NCBI GenBank assembly: GCA_006503475.1
Contig: RSEH01000063.1
Span: 1 to 64,000, forward strand
From: Stentor roeselii
Taxonomy: Eukaryota; Ciliophora; Heterotrichea; Heterotrichida; Stentoridae
Direction of reading: 5' to 3'
Length of the DNA: 64,000 nucleotides
Position numbers and translations under genes: made by a program. The notes under the pieces were generated by a model. It worked only from the letters and a program-made list of their open reading frames with translations, ran no database searches and was not told where the DNA came from. Each line of letters starts with the position of its first letter. Positions within the stretch are counted from its first letter, which is position 1. Positions 58,426 to 64,000 of this stretch are shown here, piece by piece.

Positions 58426-61400
58426 TTACTTCTTGTCACTTTCATAAAACTTCAAAAAAATATTCATGCTAAGAAGAATATCTCTGATAAACTTTAACTC
58501 CCTACAGATAAACCAGAAAAAATAAAAAAAAGCAAAAAAAATAATCCCACTAATTAAACCAACAGCAAGATCACGGTAAAATTGAAGATCATTTGCACAT
58601 TTATCAAATTCATCAAAAATCATTCCTGAATTCGATGCGAAAAAACTGACCATTTTTTCCAGATCTGCGAGTTTTGTTCCTTGAAAACTGGAAATCTTAG
58701 AAAAGTTATTCAGTTCATCAGCAAGAATCTCACAAGCACTATAGACGCCATTTTTCATGTAACTGTTTTCACATCCACCAAAAGAAATAGAATCACACAA
58801 GTTACCAATCAAGACATTTATAAATCTTTCAAAGTTGAACTTTTCATTCAGCTTCATGCTTTTTGATAAACCATCAGTATTTAAAAATCGAAGTTTTTCA
58901 AGAGATAACATCGCCATTCTTTTTTCACTCTCAATTTCAACGAAATCTTTATAAAGATCAAGAAAACCTTTCTGAACCTTTTTCAAAGCATCTTCTCGCA
59001 TCCATAAAAAACTTTGATTGGCAGAAGTGCGAAGTCCTCCGAAAAATCTGTAGTTTAGACGATTTTGAATTATTTGGTAGTAACCTTGATGAATCACATA
59101 TTCTTCAATGAAGTAAAAGCTGAGAACAGCCAATACAAACAAGACCATCAAAAAAAGGTATTTTTTCCAGATCCATTTTTTTTTCTTCAAGTTTTCAAGA
59201 GTTTCAAATTCTTTAAAAAATCTTGAATCATGCATTTTTTTTATTCGATCTGAAATCCGGGTCCTCATTAAGGCTAAAGTTTTTTCTGGAATTGAATTCA
59301 CCCTTTTTGTTAAATTTGAGTTGATTTTTTGAAGCTTCTGTAAAAATAAGACAGAACATGTTAAAATTATAGAAAAAGGGATCAGTGCAAATAAACTCAT
59401 TAGTTGAACTGGGATGAAGGTTTCAAGTGCTTTTTCTTTGATTTTTTTAAAGGTTTTATATGCTGTTTCGTTTAAGTGGTTTTGAAATGTGTGAAAACCG
59501 TTTTTATAAATGTATAAAAAACTGTCAGGGTTTGAAAAGTTATTTGATACTAACTGGGTTACGATTTGATTGAAATCGTAAATTGAATCATATAGGTTCT
59601 GGATATTGCTATATGAAGCACCGTCGGAAAAAGAGTAAACTATTATCTTAGGGTCTTCAAAAAGTGACTTAGTCGAAAAATCACTTTCATAAATTGTTAT
59701 ATTTTTTAACCATTTCTCAGTTTCATTTAAGTTTCGCTTGATTTTGTTAACATATGATGTGAAGTTACTACCACACTCAACACCTTGCTTCAACAAGTCA
59801 ATAGATCGAGCACTAATTAAAGTAGTAACCATAGTATTCCTAATAGAGCAAACATTATAAACAGCTTCCGCAAATTTCGAATCATCCACAAACTTGACAT
59901 GAAAAATGATAATTCCAAAATAAATTGCAATCAAAATAAAAAAAGCCACAAAATTTCCAAGTTTCATAATTTTCGTTAACTTTTTAATGACATCAGAAAG
60001 ATCAACAAATTTCCCTCCATGTCTTTTATAAAGGTCAGAAAGTCTATTTTTCCTTTTATTCACCGGCATTGATTTCCGAAAATCAAAAACATCTTCCATC
60101 ATTTTTCCACTAAAAGTAAGAGATTTTCGTCTTGCCAAAGGTGTTTTATCCGTTTGGGCTGAATAAAAATTCAACGACCTATCTTGTTCACTTGTATAAA
60201 CGACAAGTATTCTTTCCTTTCCAGCCATGATTGAATTATACTGAAACAAGAAGTTTCCAGTCGGTCCAATATAAGTAAACTGCTGATCTTCAGGTTGTTT
60301 TTTAAGGATTTCCATGAACCCAGGAAGAACTTCATTGATGGTCTTTTGGTATCCAGTGAAGATGCTTTTTAGTTTATCTGAACACGTCAGGACTCTTCCG
60401 AAAGTATCGAGCAAGACGTAGTTCAACGATGACAACTGGTGGACGTAAATGATGAAGTGAAAAGAACCTCTTAAACAAGTCATCCGGACCTCTAAAGCGA
60501 CTTCAACAGTGTATCCGTAAAAATCTAGAAGAAAGGTCTGGTCAACACTGAAGCAGATCTGATTTTTCACTAATAAATAATCAAAAAATACTGCCAACTG
60601 GTCACTGAAGACTTCATGGAAGAAAGATTGATAGTTCACCCCGACAATAGAGTTTTCATCAGGGTACTTCAGAAGAGAGAGTAAAATATCATTCGCATAT
60701 AAAACCTCTCCAAGGTTTTCAGGGTTTCCTGATAAGATCATGGTAGCGACGTTCATGATATTTTTATTTCCTGTTAATCTTTCCAAATAAAACTCGCGAG
60801 TCCTTCCAGAATTAACTGAACTTCCTCCATCAAATTTCCAAACAAGTTCATCTTTAAAGCTATTATTCATTTCAACGAAATTATGATCATTTCCGTACTT
60901 TTTTGAAGTTTTTTCAAAAAATCTATCTTTTTCATTGATCGACTTCAGAAACTCGAAGTATTTTTTATCAAGTTCCTTTGATTCAAGAGAAGACCCTAGA
61001 AGTTGACAGTCGATTAGTTCAAGTAAACCATGACAACTTGCAGCATCAAGTTCTTTGAAATGTTTCAAGTCTTGAAGATACTTGATAAGCATTGCATCTT
61101 TGGCACTATCAGAACTTTTCAGTTTTTTGAATAGAGAGTAAAGAATGAACTCACATTCGATAGTGAAAGGATAAAAAAATAATTTTTCAGGCTTTTCAAA
61201 AAACTTTGGTCGTTTGTTGAAGTAAATCATTTTGTTGAGTTTTATCATCGCAAGTGACAAGTTTTCTTTTACCTGGATTACAAAATTGCACTCCCAAACA
61301 GGAAGAATTTTAAATTCCAGGAATTTTTTCGTGGCTTCTTCAAAAAGTATTTCGATTTCTTCGATATCTTCTTCATCTATTTCTCTTTTGTTTAACAAAA

Positions 61401-62445
61401 AGCTTCGTAACTTGAGTTCAAAAATGAGAGGATTTTCAAGTTTTTTAGTCAAAACTCTTGTCTTTACCCAGGTTTTGTAATGACTGAGAAGGAGATACCC
61501 AGGAGGTGTCACAAAAATAAAGCAAATCAGTGACTGTCCATTCATTCCAATGAAATTTTCAACTAAACTCATCAAAGCCAGTAAAATTTGAGTCATCCAA
61601 AGTGCAGCAGTTAAAAAGTTTTCAGATTCTTTATAATACGGCCGAAGTGTGAGGTAGTCCTTGAAGCACACGACAGAAATCAAAGTAAAAATCATTAAAA
61701 AGTAGCTTTTTTCTAAAGTTTGACTTAAAATACAAGTCAGTATAACCAACACCTCTTCTTTAAAGGTGACAACACAACATGACCGAGCTCTTGGCTCTTG
61801 TGTTAAATAGTCAGAATCATATGAAAACAGGTGAGAAGCCAACACATGCATAGAAATAAACAAAAAGTGCAAAAGAAAGACTGTTTTTTTAAGTATTTCT
61901 GAATCTAAGAACTGATTGTTCAAGTCTCCGTTTTTCCTTATTAAGGATAAGGAATTTATTAGCATTGGAATGAGCAGAATGTGTGTCAGGCTGAATGTTA
62001 TCAGCTTTGTGGAAAGGATGAAAGGTGTGAAAAATTCTGTCTTCTTTAAATGCAACTGGATTGTTATCCCTGATAAACTCAGAAGAAGAGAAAAACCGAA
62101 TAACAGCGAAAAACTTGTAAAAAAGTTATTTGAACTTAACTGGGACTTGAATGAATCGAATAGTAATAAATTTGCTATTTTGGTGACTGAAGTGCTTAAA
62201 ATGTCTTCTTGTTGAATTAGGATCATTGATAAAAGCTGAACTTGACGGGTTAAAATACCTAGATGGGATAAGAAAGACTTTAAACTTTGAGCTCGTATTG
62301 GACTTGTAGACTTCCAAATGATGAAGTAGCTTTTAATGAATAACTTTTTCGGGGAAGATTTATAAGAATACGAGCAATCTTTGGATATTTTCTTATAAAA
62401 ACCTGGAGATTGTTCTTCTTCGAATTGTTTTTGAGATAGGTCCAT
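58426..62445 (-). CDS. Large multi-pass membrane protein with PAS domains (ciliate TmcB-like sensory family)
   Basis: 1339 residues. Seven or so hydrophobic segments lie between about 105 and 330. A cytosolic helical region follows (about 335-560). Then come two PAS-like domains at about 565-720 (LYANDILLSLLKYPDENSIVGVNYQ; a second with YVLLDTFGRVLTCSDKLKSIF). After them are membrane segments near 830, 1010, 1110 and 1305, with large loops between that carry Asn-glycosylation sites (NFSNPDS, NETAYK). Related PAS membrane proteins are an expanded family in ciliates; signal and output are unknown. The frame is a single exon. Confidence 0.92.
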   Translation of the reverse strand: MDLSQKQFEEEQSPGFYKKISKDCSYSYKSSPKKLFIKSYFIIWKSTSPIRAQSLKSFLSHLGILTRQVQLLSMILIQQEDILSTSVTKIANLLLFDSFKSQLSSNNFFTSFSLLFGFSLLLSLSGITIQLHLKKTEFFTPFILSTKLITFSLTHILLIPMLINSLSLIRKNGDLNNQFLDSEILKKTVFLLHFLFISMHVLASHLFSYDSDYLTQEPRARSCCVVTFKEEVLVILTCILSQTLEKSYFLMIFTLISVVCFKDYLTLRPYYKESENFLTAALWMTQILLALMSLVENFIGMNGQSLICFIFVTPPGYLLLSHYKTWVKTRVLTKKLENPLIFELKLRSFLLNKREIDEEDIEEIEILFEEATKKFLEFKILPVWECNFVIQVKENLSLAMIKLNKMIYFNKRPKFFEKPEKLFFYPFTIECEFILYSLFKKLKSSDSAKDAMLIKYLQDLKHFKELDAASCHGLLELIDCQLLGSSLESKELDKKYFEFLKSINEKDRFFEKTSKKYGNDHNFVEMNNSFKDELVWKFDGGSSVNSGRTREFYLERLTGNKNIMNVATMILSGNPENLGEVLYANDILLSLLKYPDENSIVGVNYQSFFHEVFSDQLAVFFDYLLVKNQICFSVDQTFLLDFYGYTVEVALEVRMTCLRGSFHFIIYVHQLSSLNYVLLDTFGRVLTCSDKLKSIFTGYQKTINEVLPGFMEILKKQPEDQQFTYIGPTGNFLFQYNSIMAGKERILVVYTSEQDRSLNFYSAQTDKTPLARRKSLTFSGKMMEDVFDFRKSMPVNKRKNRLSDLYKRHGGKFVDLSDVIKKLTKIMKLGNFVAFFILIAIYFGIIIFHVKFVDDSKFAEAVYNVCSIRNTMVTTLISARSIDLLKQGVECGSNFTSYVNKIKRNLNETEKWLKNITIYESDFSTKSLFEDPKIIVYSFSDGASYSNIQNLYDSIYDFNQIVTQLVSNNFSNPDSFLYIYKNGFHTFQNHLNETAYKTFKKIKEKALETFIPVQLMSLFALIPFSIILTCSVLFLQKLQKINSNLTKRVNSIPEKTLALMRTRISDRIKKMHDSRFFKEFETLENLKKKKWIWKKYLFLMVLFVLAVLSFYFIEEYVIHQGYYQIIQNRLNYRFFGGLRTSANQSFLWMREDALKKVQKGFLDLYKDFVEIESEKRMAMLSLEKLRFLNTDGLSKSMKLNEKFNFERFINVLIGNLCDSISFGGCENSYMKNGVYSACEILADELNNFSKISSFQGTKLADLEKMVSFFASNSGMIFDEFDKCANDLQFYRDLAVGLISGIIFFAFFYFFWFICRELKFIRDILLSMNIFLKFYESDKK

Positions 62446-62647
62446 GATTGATAAATATAAACGAATTAATTAAAGTTAGAAGAATTTAATGAAAACTTTG
62501 ATGATTCTTTTTCACGTTTTTATTAAAAAGAATGCATTTTTCTAAGATTTTTCTAATTTTTTTTAATGAATCTGAGGAAAGTATTCAATTTTTGTGTTTT
62601 TGATGCAGTTTTTTTCTACTTGAAAGTCGAAATTTTACTTATAATAA

Positions 62648-63142
62648 ATGAAAACAAAACTAGTTGTTTTTAGCAGACTTGTTTGTCGAGATCAAGCAAC
62701 TTCTCCGATTGTTTCTCCGAAAGAAACTGAAGAGGACTCAAAAGTTTCAATTATTTTGCCGTTAAATTCAAGTTTTGTAACGAAATACATTCAAAAAACT
62801 GACGACCCTTTAAGCCCGAAGCAATTTTCAGTAAAAAAAAATCATTCTAGCTTCAAATTTCCTTTACAGTCAGGGAAAAATTTATTAAAGTCCTTACTAA
62901 GGCCTAGTAATCAGGTCAATAATACTTCAAAAAACTACAGTTTAGCTAACTTGTTCAAACCTCGGATCATGAATGATTTTATTGAAAATGAATCGAGTAA
63001 AAGTCTTAAAAGAAGTAGGTCAGGAACTACCAGGAAAGTTTCAAATTCCAGAAACCTCATGACATCCAAGCACTCCTCCAGAAACCTCTTACCTCGAAAC
63101 CGAGCCGATTCCCGTCCCAAAAGGCGACTGAGAATAATCTAA
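62648..63142 (+). CDS. Small basic protein, unknown
   Basis: 164 residues, Ser/Lys/Arg-rich, ending with a strongly basic stretch (RNRADSRPKRRLRII). Largely disordered. The start has the ATAATAAATG context. No domain. Confidence 0.7.
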   Translation: MKTKLVVFSRLVCRDQATSPIVSPKETEEDSKVSIILPLNSSFVTKYIQKTDDPLSPKQFSVKKNHSSFKFPLQSGKNLLKSLLRPSNQVNNTSKNYSLANLFKPRIMNDFIENESSKSLKRSRSGTTRKVSNSRNLMTSKHSSRNLLPRNRADSRPKRRLRII

Positions 63143-63248
63143 TCCAGAGCCAGCCCATTCTTTTCAACCCTAATCCTAAACCCCATTCAACTTTCTAAAT
63201 TTTCCCAAAAGACCCATTCAAACATTCATATTTTGAATTCAAATAAAT

Positions 63249-64000
63249 ATGACGAAAATAGAGACCCGATTAGTCAGAACCGATTTTTCAAATCCATCAT
63301 CAGTTCAATGTAAAGTCCTAAGCGACGGTTCCGAAATCGGTACATTAAAGTCAACAGACTACAACGACGAAAGTAACTGTTTGTTACTTCCAAAGAGCCA
63401 AACAATAAAAATTCTAGTATTTTTAGACGATTCACTTGCAGGGTCAGTGTCTTTCTCTTCTTCACTTCTGACAGACTCAGGGTGTGTCTGGCTTCCAGTC
63501 CTTCCAGAAGGTTCAGACGATTTAATTGAAGAGCTTCCAGAAGAGCTTTCATCTCCAAAGATCCTGATGTACTTCGAGAAAAAACTCGAGGAAGTCCCTG
63601 AGCAAGTCGATGAACTCGTCAGTTTAAGAGAAGAACTGAAAATCGTCAGTAAAGACTATCAAGACCTGGTAAAAAACTCAAAGTTAAGAGAAATCGCGCT
63701 CATTAAAAATCTTGAAGAAAAGGAAATTGAGATCCAGGAATATATTCAACAACTCAGCAGGTCTCAAAGTCGCATTTTTACTTTACTTGCAGAGAAAAAA
63801 CATCTTAATGATAACTTGATCAGGATCAAGCAGGACTTGAACTTTAATCTTGTTAATGAGTTGAAGGAAGAACTGGAAATCAGTCGACAGGAACTGTTTA
63901 AATGTGAAAAAAGAAATGAAAATTTACTTTTGAAACTTGAAGAAGTTCATGGCGAGTGGAATTTTATTGAAGAGGAGTCAAAACATTTAAAAGAATCTGA
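63249..64000 (+). CDS. N-terminal C2-like region plus coiled coil, 3' end outside window
   Basis: At least 250 codons open from ATG 63249 (context AAATAAATATG) to the window edge. The first 110 residues are beta-rich and look folded (VRTDFSNPSSVQCKVLSDGS, then IKILVFLDDSLAGSVSF), perhaps a C2 or similar domain. From about residue 115 a long coiled coil begins (LREELKIVSKDYQDL). The family is not recognised. The 5' flank is A/C-rich. Confidence 0.85.
   Translation, partial: MTKIETRLVRTDFSNPSSVQCKVLSDGSEIGTLKSTDYNDESNCLLLPKSQTIKILVFLDDSLAGSVSFSSSLLTDSGCVWLPVLPEGSDDLIEELPEELSSPKILMYFEKKLEEVPEQVDELVSLREELKIVSKDYQDLVKNSKLREIALIKNLEEKEIEIQEYIQQLSRSQSRIFTLLAEKKHLNDNLIRIKQDLNFNLVNELKEELEISRQELFKCEKRNENLLLKLEEVHGEWNFIEEESKHLKES

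Noticed and set aside
58426-58441. Possible 16-nt intron (GTAAGAATAGAATCAG) at the end of the PAS gene
   Set aside because: Splicing would add only a few residues before another stop, and no homologue evidence supports it.

Overview
ORGANISM. The window looks like macronuclear DNA of a heterotrich ciliate, most like Stentor or Spirostomum. Ten introns could be deduced, and every one is exactly 15 nt. TAA, TAG and TGA all end genes, and no long reading frame has an internal TGA, which argues against Blepharisma- or Condylostoma-type codes and against the TAA/TAG=Gln ciliates. Genes are AT-rich, tightly packed and on both strands. Family content is typically ciliate: calcium-dependent kinases, MORN and IQ proteins, a PAS membrane receptor, a ciliary inner-microtubule protein and an FHA/RING-CH protein. 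The species is not determined.

LAYOUT. 1-7859 (minus) is one uninterrupted, 3'-incomplete frame of at least 2619 codons. About two thirds of it is tandem 69-residue repeats with a larger 1140-bp repeat on top; it is a candidate giant centrin/spasmin-binding backbone of the contractile myoneme. 8482-15186: histidine phosphatase, NCQH-motif protein, DUF4378-like coiled-coil protein, FHA/RING-CH protein. 15198-21860: 2220-residue BEACH/WD40 protein. 22013-32896: CFAP144, coiled-coil proteins, a six-pass membrane protein, a PAS-like protein, a pseudouridine synthase, an AMPK/SNF1-like kinase and a START protein. 32996-43417: MORN/IQ protein, NOP10, CDPK, CCDC93, DHHC acyltransferase, SAPS-type PP6 subunit, a NIF-type pseudophosphatase and a hydratase-2 enzyme. 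43448-55684: IQ protein with a histone-H1-like tail, a conserved unknown, a six-finger C2H2 protein, a large Cys-rich secreted protein, coiled-coil proteins and a second CDPK. 56043-64000: tandem Unkempt-like CCCH/RING genes, a 1339-residue PAS receptor, a small basic protein and the start of a coiled-coil gene.

HOW THEY FIT. There is no operon. Neighbours are mostly unrelated housekeeping, cortical and signalling genes. A Ca2+/cortex theme recurs (giant repeat backbone, two EF-hand kinases, three IQ-motif proteins, MORN, CFAP144), but this may only reflect a large contractile ciliate. Intergenic spacers are often 4-50 bp, including divergent pairs 21 and 24 bp apart. Several genes appear as two or three broken frames until a 15-nt intron is removed; coordinates below include those introns. 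I saw no rRNA, tRNA, CRISPR array, virus-like element or transposon.
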